Shown here in pieces: positions 1-9,994 of a stretch of 64,000 nt of DNA. The stretch is from NCBI RefSeq assembly GCF_006715975.1, contig NZ_VFOF01000001.1, forward strand, positions 940,001 through 1,004,000, in the 5' to 3' direction. The DNA comes from Zymomonas mobilis (GTDB lineage Bacteria; Pseudomonadota; Alphaproteobacteria; Sphingomonadales; Sphingomonadaceae). The position numbers and the translations under genes are program-made. Position 1 is the first letter of the stretch; each line of letters begins with the position of its first letter. Under the pieces are notes generated by a model, which was not told the DNA's origin, did not search any database, and worked only from the letters and a program-made list of their open reading frames with translations.

Positions 1-1505
1 CAATTTTTATTCAAGAAGAAAAGCCGCAACAGGCGCTGAAATATTTTCACGATGCCATTGTGAATGGCATACCGGCCTCCGTTGTCGCCAGTGACAGCGG
101 GTTAGCCTATGATTTGCTAGGCAATAAAGCCAAAGCCGAAGCCGCCTATACCATGGCGTTATCTTCCCATCCTGATGATGAAACAGAAAGACGTTTTGCG
201 CTTTCTCAAGCCATTGCGGGACGGGGGAGCAATGCGCTTGCTTTGATTGATCGCCAGTTAAGACAGCAAAACCGTGCCGCATGGCGCACCCGTGCCATGA
301 TTTTGGCATTAACGGGGGATGTTGCCGGTGCCAATGCCATTATTAAAACGACGATGCCCGCGGGTTCAGCCGATGCGATGGCCTCTTTTTTAAGTCGTTT
401 ACCGCATTTATCCGCGTCAGAAAAAGCCGCCGCTGTCCATTTCGGTGACATGAAAGTCAAAGGTAGCCCTTCGACCTCCATTTGGGCTGGGAATGATAAA
501 TCAGGGCCTGCCGATACCAAAGAGCCAGTTTCAGATTTTAATATTGATAGCGTATCGACAGCGAATGATGATTACACGGCAGCGGCGCAACCTATGCCGA
601 TGGCACCGCAGACGCCAAGACCTGAAGTAGGTGAAGACCCAATCCGGTCTTTAACCGTTAAAGATGATGAGAATGATAGCGCAACGCCTAAGGTCTTGTT
701 AAAGCCAAGAAAAACGGTGGTTGCTGATAACAAGCCTGCCACGGTGCCGCCCGTTGCAGCCGTATTGTCGAAAACAAAAGACAAAGGAAAAACGTTACCA
801 TCTTCTGTAGCGGAGAAGGCTCCGGAAAAAGCGCTTCTTGGCATCAAGAAAACGTCTATCAGAAGTGATGCTGAAATAAAGGCCTATTGTAAGCTCACCG
901 TTGAAAATGGTCTTAAGTTACCGGCTAAAAAGACAACAAAGGGTAAAGCTGCACCGAAAAAGACGGTTATTGTTTCTAAAACGCCCAGCAGAATAGAACT
1001 TTTGAAGATCAATCAATGTATTTCAACCCAGAAAGCCTTGGATCAGAAGGCTGAAAAAAGCCCAAATAAAAAGACCAGCAATCTGGCTGTAGAGCCAGTT
1101 GAGAAAAATCCTAAAAATATCATTGGCAAAAAAGAGGTAGTCACCAATACGCCTGCTGCTCACATCGCGGAAAAGCCTGCCGCCCATAATGTTGCAGAGG
1201 CCAAAGTCACTGCAAAATCTGCCCATGAAGCTATAAATGAGCGCTATTGGGTTCAGGTTGCAAGCGGTGAGAATAAAGCCAATCTTTTGGCGGTCTGGCA
1301 GAAATTATTGATTCGGTATCCATTGCTGAAAACAACGCAGCCTTGGACAACACCATGGCATAAGTCGCATCGTTTGTTGGCGGGGCCTTTTACCTCGGAT
1401 GAGCAGGCACAGGATTTTGTCAACAAACTGAAAAAGCATGGTTTTTCCACGATACAGTTTACTTCCCGTAAAGGCATAACGGTAGAAAGACTGACCGCGA
1501 AATGA
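1..1505 (+). CDS. TPR and SPOR domain protein, 5' end outside window
   Basis: The reading frame is open from the first bases (frame of position 3), so the gene begins upstream and only its C-terminal ~500 residues are seen. The first ~130 residues look like TPR helices (AYTMAL, FALSQAIAGRG, ALIDRQLRQQ). A long low-complexity Lys/Ala/Pro/Thr linker follows. The last ~80 residues (from RYWVQVASGENKANL to the end, with RLLAGPFTSDEQAQDFV) form a SPOR domain, which in this family binds denuded septal peptidoglycan. The likely role is a cell-envelope or division-associated protein. The stop overlaps the next start (ATGA at 1502). GTG at 60 is an internal codon, not a start. Confidence 0.75.
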   Translation, partial: IFIQEEKPQQALKYFHDAIVNGIPASVVASDSGLAYDLLGNKAKAEAAYTMALSSHPDDETERRFALSQAIAGRGSNALALIDRQLRQQNRAAWRTRAMILALTGDVAGANAIIKTTMPAGSADAMASFLSRLPHLSASEKAAAVHFGDMKVKGSPSTSIWAGNDKSGPADTKEPVSDFNIDSVSTANDDYTAAAQPMPMAPQTPRPEVGEDPIRSLTVKDDENDSATPKVLLKPRKTVVADNKPATVPPVAAVLSKTKDKGKTLPSSVAEKAPEKALLGIKKTSIRSDAEIKAYCKLTVENGLKLPAKKTTKGKAAPKKTVIVSKTPSRIELLKINQCISTQKALDQKAEKSPNKKTSNLAVEPVEKNPKNIIGKKEVVTNTPAAHIAEKPAAHNVAEAKVTAKSAHEAINERYWVQVASGENKANLLAVWQKLLIRYPLLKTTQPWTTPWHKSHRLLAGPFTSDEQAQDFVNKLKKHGFSTIQFTSRKGITVERLTAK

Positions 1506-2785
1506 AGATACGCTACATTCTAGCTTGCCTTGCGGTGGGCTGTCTAACCGGTTTGGGAGGCATGGCGCTCTCATGGATACTGCATGCTGTTCAGCATATC
1601 GCTTATGGCTATAGCTTGCAGCATGTCATTAGCGAAGAAAGCTTCTTGAGGGGCAGTATCGCCGCAGCGCCTTTAAGACGGTTATCTGTGCTTGTTTTTT
1701 GTGGTGCTGTGGTCGGAATCGGTTGGGGCTTACTCCGTCATTTCGGTTCGCGTTTGGTCTCGATACCGCAAGCGGTAGCGGCCAATAAAAGTGTGATGCC
1801 TTTTTGGACGACTTTAATCCATGTCCTGTTGCAGATTGTGACGGTTGGCTTGGGTTCCCCTTTGGGACGGGAAGTAGCGCCTCGTGAATTGGGTAGCCTT
1901 ATCGGTGAGAAATTCGCTTTTTTAGGCCATTTATCTGAAAATCAACGGCGGATTTTAGTAGCCTGCGGGGCAGGAGCAGGCTTGGCATCCGTCTATAATG
2001 TGCCTTTAAGTGGGGCATTATTTGCTTTGGAAGCGCTGCTAGTCACATGGGCAAGTCCGGTTGTTATCGTGGCGTTACTTACTTCAGCCTTGGCTGCCCG
2101 AATGGCATGGATCGTTTTGGGAAACAGCATGGTTTACCACGTACCGTCGTGGCCTGTTGATACCCATCTAATGATATTAGCATTGCTCGCAGGTCCAGTT
2201 TTCGGCTTTGCGGCTAATAATTTTCGTGTCTGGTCGCAGAAAATAACAGCGGGCAGAATAAAGGATAACCGCCGACTGGCTTGGGTTGCTATCCTTTGTT
2301 TTGCCGTGATCGGCCTATTGTCGATGTGGTTTCCTGAAATACTTGGCAATGGGAAGGGGCCAGTCAGTCTGGCCTTTAACAACAGTTTATCTGGTATGCA
2401 GGCCGGACAATTATTCTTGCTGAAAATAGTCGCTATTTTCCTTGCGCTTTGGGCTGGTGCCTATGGTGGGGTATTGACACCGGGGATTAGTTTAGGAGCT
2501 TTATTAGCGGTTGTTATTGGGCAGATATGGAATATCTGGCTGCCACCTGTGGCAATTGGTGCCTTTGCTATTGTAGGGGGTGCTGCTTTTCTAGCGAGTT
2601 CGATGAAAATGCCGATTACAGCGATGGCATTGGTTATTGAATTTGCCCGAACCGGTCATGATTTTTTAATCCCAATCGCTTTGGCCGTGGCTGGATCTGT
2701 TGCGGTAAGCTCTCTTCTTGATAAAAAACGGCGGGAGGCGACGGTTTCAACGCCGCAGAATAGTGTCATTAGTCGTTTAGGATGA
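1502..2785 (+). CDS. ClC-family chloride channel/transporter
   Basis: This 427-residue polytopic membrane protein belongs to the ClC anion channel/antiporter family. GSPLGREVAPRE near residues 118-130 occupies the place of the canonical GREGP selectivity loop and keeps the gating glutamate. GAGAGLASVYNVPLSGALFA corresponds to the conserved helix with the N-x-P-L-x-G motif, and GAYGGVLTPGISLGALL matches the later GxFxPxLxxGA segment. Expected role: Cl-/H+ exchange or anion conductance in the inner membrane. It is translationally coupled to the upstream TPR/SPOR gene by a 4-bp overlap. Whether it is a channel or an exchanger cannot be told from the motifs. Confidence 0.88.
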   Translation: MKIRYILACLAVGCLTGLGGMALSWILHAVQHIAYGYSLQHVISEESFLRGSIAAAPLRRLSVLVFCGAVVGIGWGLLRHFGSRLVSIPQAVAANKSVMPFWTTLIHVLLQIVTVGLGSPLGREVAPRELGSLIGEKFAFLGHLSENQRRILVACGAGAGLASVYNVPLSGALFALEALLVTWASPVVIVALLTSALAARMAWIVLGNSMVYHVPSWPVDTHLMILALLAGPVFGFAANNFRVWSQKITAGRIKDNRRLAWVAILCFAVIGLLSMWFPEILGNGKGPVSLAFNNSLSGMQAGQLFLLKIVAIFLALWAGAYGGVLTPGISLGALLAVVIGQIWNIWLPPVAIGAFAIVGGAAFLASSMKMPITAMALVIEFARTGHDFLIPIALAVAGSVAVSSLLDKKRREATVSTPQNSVISRLG

Positions 2786-2913
2786 TGGCAAGATTGCGAG
2801 TAACTTCATCTCCGAAACGGCTACTTGTTTTTGAAAATCATTTTCTATTTTTGGCTGTGGTCTTTATGCTTTATCGCTGACCGCTCGCTTTTGCGGATAT
2901 TGGCCATGGTAGA

Positions 2914-4077
2914 ATGATGAAGACACAATTTGCACCTTATGCTGCTGATCCGGATTTTTCCCGTGGCAGATTATATGATGAAGGCAACGGAGCGGTAAGA
3001 GGCCCCCGCAATCCGTTTCAGCGTGACCGTGACCGGATTATCCATTCCATGGCATTTCGGCGGTTACGGTATAAAACACAGGTTTTTATCGCCCCAGAAA
3101 GCGATCATTTTCGCGTTAGGCTGACTCATAGTTTGGAAGTCGCCCAGATTGGCCGAACTATTGCACGGGTGCTTCGGTTGAATGAAGATCTGACAGAAGC
3201 GCTGTGTTTGGCACATGATTTAGGACATCCGCCTTTTGGCCATATGGGCGAAAATGTTTTGAAAAAGGCGTTGAAAGATGCCGGTGGTTTTGACCACAAT
3301 GCCCATAGTCTTCGTATTCTAACTTCCCTTGAATCGCCTTACCCCCGTTGGCCAGGGCTTAATTTGACATGGGAAATGCAAGAAGGCTTGGCCAAGCATA
3401 ATGGCCCAGTGCGCTCCCCGAATTGGGCATTATCCGCCATTGATGATTCTTTTCCGTTGGAGCTGGCGAACTGGCCATCATTAGAAGCACAGGTTGCGGC
3501 CTTATCCGATGATATTGCCTATGATAACCACGATCTGGATGACGGATTGCGAGCGGGACTCATTAATTTTGATGAAGTTGTAACCCAGCCATTGATTGCC
3601 CCTACTTGGGAAGCCGTCAGAAAGCGTTATCCTAATCTGACAAAAAAACGGCTGATTGCGGAATTGATCCGTGAACAAATCGGTCGAATGGTGAATGATT
3701 CGTTGGATGAAACCCGTCGTCGGATTGCCAATTTTCAGCCCGAAACGATTGCCGATATCCGCAGTCATAGCCAAGCGACGGTCAGCTTTTCAGAAGAAAT
3801 GGCTAAAAATGAGCGCCGTTTCAAAAAATTTATGTATGAAAAGCTCTATCACCATCCCGATCTTCTCCCGATAGCGGATAGGGCTTCTCATGTGGTTTCG
3901 GGATTGGTTGCCCTTTATAATGATAACCCGCAATTATTGCCGGAAGATTGGCAAGAAAATCTGCCTGATAATGCGGTAGAACGGCAACGGCATATTGTCG
4001 ATTATGTGGCCGGTATGACGGATCGTTATGCCTTGAAACGGTATCAACAGGATATTGGTGCTTTCGATTTAACCTGA
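2914..4077 (+). CDS. dgt: Deoxyguanosinetriphosphate triphosphohydrolase-like protein
   Basis: A 387-residue HD-domain protein of the dGTPase family, which hydrolyses dNTPs to nucleoside plus triphosphate. The N-terminus has the family signature SRGRLYDE and [17 protein letters not shown]. The metal-binding HD motif is seen in [14 protein letters not shown] and [15 protein letters not shown], and a later metal-binding Asp lies in [18 protein letters not shown]. Length is typical of the type-2 subfamily. Two tandem ATGs (2914 and 2917) follow a weak ribosome site, so the exact start is uncertain by one codon. It is a monocistronic-looking gene, with 128 bp upstream and 201 bp downstream. Confidence 0.92.
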   Translation: MMKTQFAPYAADPDFSRGRLYDEGNGAVRGPRNPFQRDRDRIIHSMAFRRLRYKTQVFIAPESDHFRVRLTHSLEVAQIGRTIARVLRLNEDLTEALCLAHDLGHPPFGHMGENVLKKALKDAGGFDHNAHSLRILTSLESPYPRWPGLNLTWEMQEGLAKHNGPVRSPNWALSAIDDSFPLELANWPSLEAQVAALSDDIAYDNHDLDDGLRAGLINFDEVVTQPLIAPTWEAVRKRYPNLTKKRLIAELIREQIGRMVNDSLDETRRRIANFQPETIADIRSHSQATVSFSEEMAKNERRFKKFMYEKLYHHPDLLPIADRASHVVSGLVALYNDNPQLLPEDWQENLPDNAVERQRHIVDYVAGMTDRYALKRYQQDIGAFDLT

Positions 4078-4278
4078 GCAAGGGGAGCGATCCTGCTTTT
4101 TTAAATCGATTTATTTCTTGAAAGATTGATAATAACGCCCCCGAATAGCTCTAGTCAGCATTTGATTGTTCCGAAAAATAGATTAGAGCATTTTGGCAAC
4201 AACAGGTTAAGGCTCGGGATAGTAGCCTTGGCTGTTTTTTCAGCTTTTTCATTATTTGTCTGATGGATTATTTTAACT

Positions 4279-6003
4279 GTGACCCTTTATCGCCACTTTG
4301 CCGCGCAGCTTTCTTCTATTCTTGATGCCTTTGAAGCCGAAGGCCAGCTACCGGCCGGTCTCGATCGCAGTCGGGTTGCTGTCGAACCGCCGCGCGACCC
4401 GTCTCACGGGGATCTCGCCATCAATGCCGCTATGGTATTGGCAAAAGTCGCCAAGACGGCTCCCCGTGCTTTGGCCGAAAAACTGGTTGAACCTTTATCC
4501 CAATTGGAAGGGGTTGATACGGTTGAAATCGCAGGCCCTGGTTTCATCAATATGCGGCTGACCGATGATTGCTGGCGGAAAGAGTTAACTCATATTTTGG
4601 AGCAGGGTCAGAATTATGGCCGCTCGGATATCGGTCAGAATTTGCGGGTGAATGTTGAATATGTTTCCGCCAACCCAACGGGCCCGATGCATATGGGCCA
4701 TTGCCGCGGTGCCGTGGTGGGTGATGCATTAGCCTCTTTGCTGGATTTTGCCGGTTACAAGGTAACCCGTGAATATTACGTCAATGACGCCGGACAGCAG
4801 GTTCAGACTTTGGCACGTTCTGCCCATCTTCGCTATCGGGAAGCTTTAGGTGAGCAGATTACGATCCCCGAAGGGCTGTATCCCGGTGACTATCTGGTGC
4901 CGGTTGGAAAATTGCTAGCTGAAAAATATGGCGACCGTTATGTCAATGCGCCGGAATCTGAATGGTTGACGCTATTCCGTGAAACGACGGTTGCAGCGAT
5001 GATGGATATGATCCGCGCCGATTTGGCTTTGCTGGGCATCCATCATGATAAATTCACCTCTGAAGCCGCGCTGCATAAGGCGGGTATTGTTCAAAAGGCT
5101 ATTGATAAGCTGGAAAAAGACGGCTTGATTTACAAAGGCGTTTTGGAAGCACCAAAAGGCGAAACCCCCGATGATTGGGAACCGGTTGAATTGACGCTGT
5201 TCCGTGCCACCAAATTTGGTGACGACAGCGATCGGCCTGTTCAAAAATCAGATGGTAGCTATACCTATTTTGGTGCCGATCTCGCTTATCATGCTGAAAA
5301 AGCAGCTGATGCCGATCAGTTGGTTGATATTTGGGGTGCCGACCATGCGGGCACGGTTAAACGGATCAAGGCCGCCGTTGCCGCATTGACCCAAAATAAA
5401 GTCCCTTTGGATGTCAAACTGGTGCAGATGGTGCATCTGTTGCGTGGTGGCGAACCCGTCAAAATGTCAAAGCGCTCCGGCAATTTCGTGACCTTAGCCG
5501 ATGTGGTGTCAGAAGTTGGTCGTGACGTTGTTCGTTTTTCCATGCTGACCCGCAAAGCCGATGCCCAGATGGATTTCGATTTTGAAAAAGTGATCGAAGC
5601 ATCCAAAGACAATCCAGTTTTCTACGTCCAATATGCTCATGCACGGGTGCATTCTCTGCATCGTCGGGTGTTGGCCGAGAAGATGACGCTGCCTGAAAAA
5701 GCTGATCTTACTTTATTAGATAAAGAAGAATTGGCTTTGATGCAGCAGGCTGCCCAGTTCCCGCGCTTGATTGAAGCGGCGGCTGTCGCGCATGAACCAC
5801 ATCGTATCGTTTTTTATCTGTTCACCTTGGCTGCGGATTTTCATAGCTTATGGAATAAAGGTAATGATAATCCTGATCGGCGTTTTCTGTTGCCGGATGA
5901 TCCGGCAAAAACAGCAGCCAGATTGGCGCTGGCTGATGCGATTGGGCAGGTTATCAGAAATGGGCTTGGCGTAGTCGGCGTCAATGCCGCGGAGGAGATG
6001 TAA
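4279..6003 (+). CDS. argS: Arginyl-tRNA synthetase
   Basis: A class I aminoacyl-tRNA synthetase of 574 residues that charges tRNA-Arg. It has the N-terminal Add1 domain (PRDPSHGDLAINAAMVLAK), the HIGH-type ATP site HMGH in NPTGPMHMGHCRGAVVGD, the KMSKRSGNFVTL signature loop near residue 395, and a C-terminal DALR anticodon-binding domain (FYVQYAHARVHSL to the end). Start is GTG at 4279, the first in-frame start that gives a normal Add1 domain; its ribosome site is weak. The next gene begins 4 bp after the stop, so the two are probably co-transcribed, an argS/SPOR pairing common in alphaproteobacteria. Confidence 0.96.
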   Translation: MTLYRHFAAQLSSILDAFEAEGQLPAGLDRSRVAVEPPRDPSHGDLAINAAMVLAKVAKTAPRALAEKLVEPLSQLEGVDTVEIAGPGFINMRLTDDCWRKELTHILEQGQNYGRSDIGQNLRVNVEYVSANPTGPMHMGHCRGAVVGDALASLLDFAGYKVTREYYVNDAGQQVQTLARSAHLRYREALGEQITIPEGLYPGDYLVPVGKLLAEKYGDRYVNAPESEWLTLFRETTVAAMMDMIRADLALLGIHHDKFTSEAALHKAGIVQKAIDKLEKDGLIYKGVLEAPKGETPDDWEPVELTLFRATKFGDDSDRPVQKSDGSYTYFGADLAYHAEKAADADQLVDIWGADHAGTVKRIKAAVAALTQNKVPLDVKLVQMVHLLRGGEPVKMSKRSGNFVTLADVVSEVGRDVVRFSMLTRKADAQMDFDFEKVIEASKDNPVFYVQYAHARVHSLHRRVLAEKMTLPEKADLTLLDKEELALMQQAAQFPRLIEAAAVAHEPHRIVFYLFTLAADFHSLWNKGNDNPDRRFLLPDDPAKTAARLALADAIGQVIRNGLGVVGVNAAEEM

Positions 6004-6007
6004 GGGA

Positions 6008-7117
6008 ATGGATGATAAAGATCAGGAGCATGATGCCATGAATTCCCATGGCCGGCCTCAAGATAATAATACCTATAACCGACCATTTGGCCGGTCCAAT
6101 GCTCATGGTTCATCACATGATGATACCAATGATTTTTATGATCATCACTCGGATGAAGAAGAGGGCGAAGATGATGACAGCTTGCCATGGCTTGAACCTG
6201 TAGAAGATGACGAAGGTGGTCATGGTGGTAATCTGTTCCAGATCATCATCGTTGCCTTGGTCGCCTTGTTGACTTTAACTCTATTCGGTGTTGGTCTTTA
6301 TTGGTGGTTCCATCGTCCTCCGACGGTCAGCGGCAATGCGTCTTTGATTACGGCTGAACCTGGGCCCTATAAGACCAAGCCGCGCGAACCGGGTGGGATG
6401 AAGATCGAAGGTGAAGGTGAATCTGCTTATGCCGCCAGCGAAGGGCGGGATATCAATTCGTCTATTGATACATCGGCACAACCGGAACAGCCGATGACCA
6501 TTACCCCGAAGCAAACCGAGCAACCGATCACGACGCCTGCGCCTGTTGCAAAAGCACGGCCGGATACAGCCGATAACGAAGTTGAAATGTCAGATATGAC
6601 AGGGGATACCCGTCATTCGGCAACAGCGCGTCCGGCTCCGGTAAAACATGAGAAGGAAGCCGCTGCTAAAGCGGTCGATCGTCCGGCAAAGGTTGTCGAA
6701 CATGAAAAACCGGCGGTTGCTCCCGCAAAGCCGGTTGTCGCCAAAGCTGAAAAGAATGAAATCATTCATTCGGCAGAAGTCGCTAAACCCAAAGCTAAGG
6801 AAGAAACTTCTTTAGCGGGTGTGATGAACAACCTGCATAACGATACCCATCCAGCCGATGAAGCCAAGAAAGCGCCAGCCTCTGGTGCGGGTGTTATCCA
6901 GTTGGGTGCGTTTGGTAGTGAAGCCAAAGCCAATGAAGTTTGGGCGCATCTGACGCAGCATTATGGCTGGTTGAAACCTTTGCCGCATCAGGTTGTATCG
7001 GTAAAGATTGGTGAAAAAACCTTCTATCGTTTACGGGCGACCGCAGGCGGTCAAGCCAATAGCTTCTGCAGCCAATTGCAGACAGCGGGTGAGACCTGTG
7101 CTCATATCGGAAAATAA
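6008..7117 (+). CDS. SPOR domain membrane protein
   Basis: About 369 residues if it starts at ATG 6008, which has AAGGGA and GGAGGAG just upstream; an in-frame ATG at 5984 lies inside argS and is less likely. Order of parts: an acidic, Asp/His-rich cytoplasmic segment, one transmembrane helix (IIIVALVALLTLTLFGVGL), a long Pro/Ala/Lys periplasmic linker, and a C-terminal SPOR domain (VIQLGAFGSEAKANEVWAHL to the end). This is the layout of FtsN-like septal peptidoglycan binders. The gene follows argS by 4 bp and ends at a strong terminator. The division role is inferred from the domain, not proven. Confidence 0.85.
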   Translation: MDDKDQEHDAMNSHGRPQDNNTYNRPFGRSNAHGSSHDDTNDFYDHHSDEEEGEDDDSLPWLEPVEDDEGGHGGNLFQIIIVALVALLTLTLFGVGLYWWFHRPPTVSGNASLITAEPGPYKTKPREPGGMKIEGEGESAYAASEGRDINSSIDTSAQPEQPMTITPKQTEQPITTPAPVAKARPDTADNEVEMSDMTGDTRHSATARPAPVKHEKEAAAKAVDRPAKVVEHEKPAVAPAKPVVAKAEKNEIIHSAEVAKPKAKEETSLAGVMNNLHNDTHPADEAKKAPASGAGVIQLGAFGSEAKANEVWAHLTQHYGWLKPLPHQVVSVKIGEKTFYRLRATAGGQANSFCSQLQTAGETCAHIGK

Positions 7118-7127
7118 TATCTGAATA

Positions 7128-7167
7128 GGGGTATGCGCATCTATTTCGCGCATACCCTTTATTTTTC
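7128..7167 (+). terminator. Rho-independent terminator after the SPOR gene
   Basis: A perfect 10-bp stem, GGGTATGCGC (7129-7138) against GCGCATACCC (7148-7157), has a 9-nt loop and is followed by TTTATTTTTC. It lies 11 bp after the SPOR gene stop. Confidence 0.85.
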
Positions 7168-7252
7168 GACTGTTTATACTGTTTTTATGCCCATCGGGTG
7201 CTATGGCTGCTGGCAATAAAATCTTCCGGTCAGCAGTGTTGGGGGCCTCATT

Positions 7253-9922
7253 ATGATAACAACGAATGAAATCCGCCGTTCTTTTCTCGAGTATTTTGAA
7301 AAAAATGGCCATCGGATAGTACCATCAGCACCCTTGGTGCCTCAAAATGATCCGACGTTGATGTTTGTTAATGCGGGGATGGTGCCTTTCAAAAATACGT
7401 TTACCGGTCTTGAAAGCCGTCCTTATAAAACCGCAACCTCTTCACAAAAATGTGTGCGTGCCGGTGGTAAGCATAACGACCTTGATAATGTCGGTTATAC
7501 TGCCCGCCATCATACGTTTTTTGAAATGCTGGGTAACTTTTCTTTCGGTGATTATTTCAAAGAACGGGTTATCACGCTCGCATGGGGATTGCTTACCAAA
7601 GAATGGGGATTAGATCCCGAACGTCTTTGTGTGACGGTTTACCATACCGATGATGAAGCCTTTCAGTTATGGCAGAAAATCGCAGGCCTTCCCGAAGAAA
7701 AAATTATCCGGATCGCGACTTCTGATAATTTCTGGTCAATGGGCGATACGGGGCCTTGTGGTCCTTGCTCTGAAATCTTTTATGATCATGGCCCTGAAAT
7801 TCCAGGTGGCCCTCCAGGATCGCCTGACGAAGATGGTGATCGCTTCGTCGAAATCTGGAATTTGGTGTTCATGCAATATGAACAAGTCGATGCCGAAACC
7901 CGTTTAGATTTGCCGCGTCCCTCAATTGATACTGGTATGGGGTTGGAACGTATCGCTTCTGTTTTGCAGGGTGTGCATGACAACTATGATACGGATACCT
8001 TCAAAGCATTGATTGCAGCATCGGGTGAATTGACCCACACCCCAACCGATGGCCAGTTTAAAGCTTCACATCGGGTTATTGCTGATCATTTACGGGCTGC
8101 TGGATTCTTGGTTGCGGATGGCGTTTTGCCTGCCAATGAAGGTCGTGGTTACGTTCTGCGTCGCATTATGCGCCGCGCTATGCGTCATGTCCATCTTATC
8201 GGGGCAAAAGAGCCTTTGATGTATCGGCTGGTTCCAGCATTACTTTCTGAAATGGGCGTTGCTTTCCCTGAATTGGTCAGAGCGAAAGCCCTGATCGAAG
8301 AGACCTTGCGTTTGGAAGAAACACGCTTCCGTCAGACGTTGGCAAATGGTCTGAAAATTCTGGAAGAAGAAACCCAGCATCTGAAAAGCGGTGATACCTT
8401 GCCGGGTGAGGTCGCTTTCAGACTCTATGACACCTATGGCTTCCCTTATGATTTGACGGCTGATGCTTTGCGGGCGCGAAATCTTATGGTCGATCAGGCT
8501 GGTTTTGATGCGGCGATGGCTGAACAGCGGAAAGCTGCGCGGGCAGCTTGGAAGGGTTCTGGCGAAAAAGCATCAGATGAAATTTGGTTCGATATTGCCG
8601 ATCAGCAGGGCGGCACTGAATTCACGGGCTATACCGCTGAAAAAGGTAGCGGTCAGATTGTTGCTTTGGTCAAAGACGGTAAGCGGGTTGAAAGCGCTGC
8701 TCAAGGTGATGAAGTAACCATTATCACCAACCAAACGCCTTTCTATGGCGAAAGTGGTGGTCAAAAAGGCGATGTTGGCACCATTACGGGCAGCCATGGT
8801 TTGAAAATTAATGTGACCGATACGCAAAAGCCTTTAGGCCGGATTCATGCCCATATCGGTAAAATCGAAAATGGTCAGATCAAGGTGGGCGATGATGTCG
8901 ATCTGTTGGTTGATATCAATCATCGCAATCGGTTACGTGCCAATCACTCGGCAACCCATTTGCTGCATGCGGCATTGCGCGACCAGTTAGGCCAGCATGT
9001 TTCCCAAAAAGGCAGCATGGTTTCGGCTGAACGTTTGCGCTTTGACTTTTCCCATCAGAAGGCTTTGAGCGATCAGGAATTGGCGGCGATTGAAGCTGAA
9101 GTTAACCAACAGATTTTGGGTAACTCGGCGGTCACAACGCGCTTGATGACGCCGGAATCTGCAGTTGAAGCAGGGGCTATGGCCTTGTTCGGTGAAAAAT
9201 ACGGCAACGAAGTCCGCGTTTTGTCGATGGGTATTCGTCATGACGATGAAGAAGAAGGCGCATGGTCGGTTGAGCTTTGCGGTGGAACGCATGTTCCGTC
9301 CTTAGGTCAGATCGGTTTATTCCACATCATCAGCGAAACGGCTGTTTCTTCCGGTATTCGTCGTATTGAAGCCGTAACGGGTGAAGAAGCCAGATTATGG
9401 TTGGTTGGTCGCGATCGTTTGCTGCGTGAAACAGCTTCTGTCTTGAAAGCCGTTCCAGAAGAAGTCCCGACACGGACAGCCGCGCTTCTTGAAGAGCGTC
9501 GGAAGTCAGAACGTGTTCTGGCGGATGCTCAGAAAGCTTTGGCCTTGGCAAATGCCAATGGCGGGCAGGGCGGCAATAGCGCAGAGCCTGAAAAAGTGGG
9601 TGCTTACCAGTTCATCGGTCAGGTTATCGAAGGGCTTGATCCTAAAGCTTTACGGGGTCTGATTGACGATAATAAAAAGATTGTCGAATCTGGGGCGATT
9701 GCCTTTATTACGGTCAACGAAGGCCGCGCTTCTGTTGCGGTTGGCGTTAGTGACGATCTGAAAGATAAATTAAGCGCTGTCGACCTCGTCCGTAAGGCGG
9801 TTGAAACCTTGGGTGGCAAAGGCGGCGGTGGCCGTCCTGATATGGCTCAAGGTGGCGGCCCGAATGGGGCTGATGCAGCGAAAGCATTGGATGCGGTAAA
9901 GCAGCTTTTGCAGAACGCCTAA
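7253..9922 (+). CDS. alaS: Alanyl-tRNA synthetase
   Basis: A class II synthetase of 889 residues that charges tRNA-Ala and clears mischarged Ser/Gly. The catalytic core begins with [10 protein letters not shown] and the motif 1/2 region [13 protein letters not shown], and [10 protein letters not shown] lies in the tRNA-recognition part. The editing domain carries the zinc-type motif HSATHLLH near residue 563 and CGGTH near 672. The C-terminal oligomerisation/DHHA1 region ends with [13 protein letters not shown], as usual. Length is normal. It stands alone between two terminators. Confidence 0.97.
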   Translation: MITTNEIRRSFLEYFEKNGHRIVPSAPLVPQNDPTLMFVNAGMVPFKNTFTGLESRPYKTATSSQKCVRAGGKHNDLDNVGYTARHHTFFEMLGNFSFGDYFKERVITLAWGLLTKEWGLDPERLCVTVYHTDDEAFQLWQKIAGLPEEKIIRIATSDNFWSMGDTGPCGPCSEIFYDHGPEIPGGPPGSPDEDGDRFVEIWNLVFMQYEQVDAETRLDLPRPSIDTGMGLERIASVLQGVHDNYDTDTFKALIAASGELTHTPTDGQFKASHRVIADHLRAAGFLVADGVLPANEGRGYVLRRIMRRAMRHVHLIGAKEPLMYRLVPALLSEMGVAFPELVRAKALIEETLRLEETRFRQTLANGLKILEEETQHLKSGDTLPGEVAFRLYDTYGFPYDLTADALRARNLMVDQAGFDAAMAEQRKAARAAWKGSGEKASDEIWFDIADQQGGTEFTGYTAEKGSGQIVALVKDGKRVESAAQGDEVTIITNQTPFYGESGGQKGDVGTITGSHGLKINVTDTQKPLGRIHAHIGKIENGQIKVGDDVDLLVDINHRNRLRANHSATHLLHAALRDQLGQHVSQKGSMVSAERLRFDFSHQKALSDQELAAIEAEVNQQILGNSAVTTRLMTPESAVEAGAMALFGEKYGNEVRVLSMGIRHDDEEEGAWSVELCGGTHVPSLGQIGLFHIISETAVSSGIRRIEAVTGEEARLWLVGRDRLLRETASVLKAVPEEVPTRTAALLEERRKSERVLADAQKALALANANGGQGGNSAEPEKVGAYQFIGQVIEGLDPKALRGLIDDNKKIVESGAIAFITVNEGRASVAVGVSDDLKDKLSAVDLVRKAVETLGGKGGGGRPDMAQGGGPNGADAAKALDAVKQLLQNA

Positions 9923-9942
9923 GCACTTACCCATTAAGTATA

Positions 9943-9975
9943 AAAAAAGCCCTGAATTTTTTCAGGGCTTTTTTT
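9943..9975. terminator. Bidirectional terminator between alaS and the antiporter
   Basis: AAAAAAAGCCCTGAA / TTTTCAGGGCTTTTTTT forms a GC-rich stem with A and T runs on both flanks. It therefore serves both the plus-strand alaS transcript and the convergent minus-strand antiporter transcript, which ends at 9995. Confidence 0.9.
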
Positions 9976-9994
9976 GTGTCAACAAAAGAGGTTC

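Noticed and set aside
206-520. Opposite-strand frames inside the TPR/SPOR gene and elsewhere in coding regions
   Set aside because: They lie wholly within well-supported genes, lack ribosome sites and show no domain-like composition.
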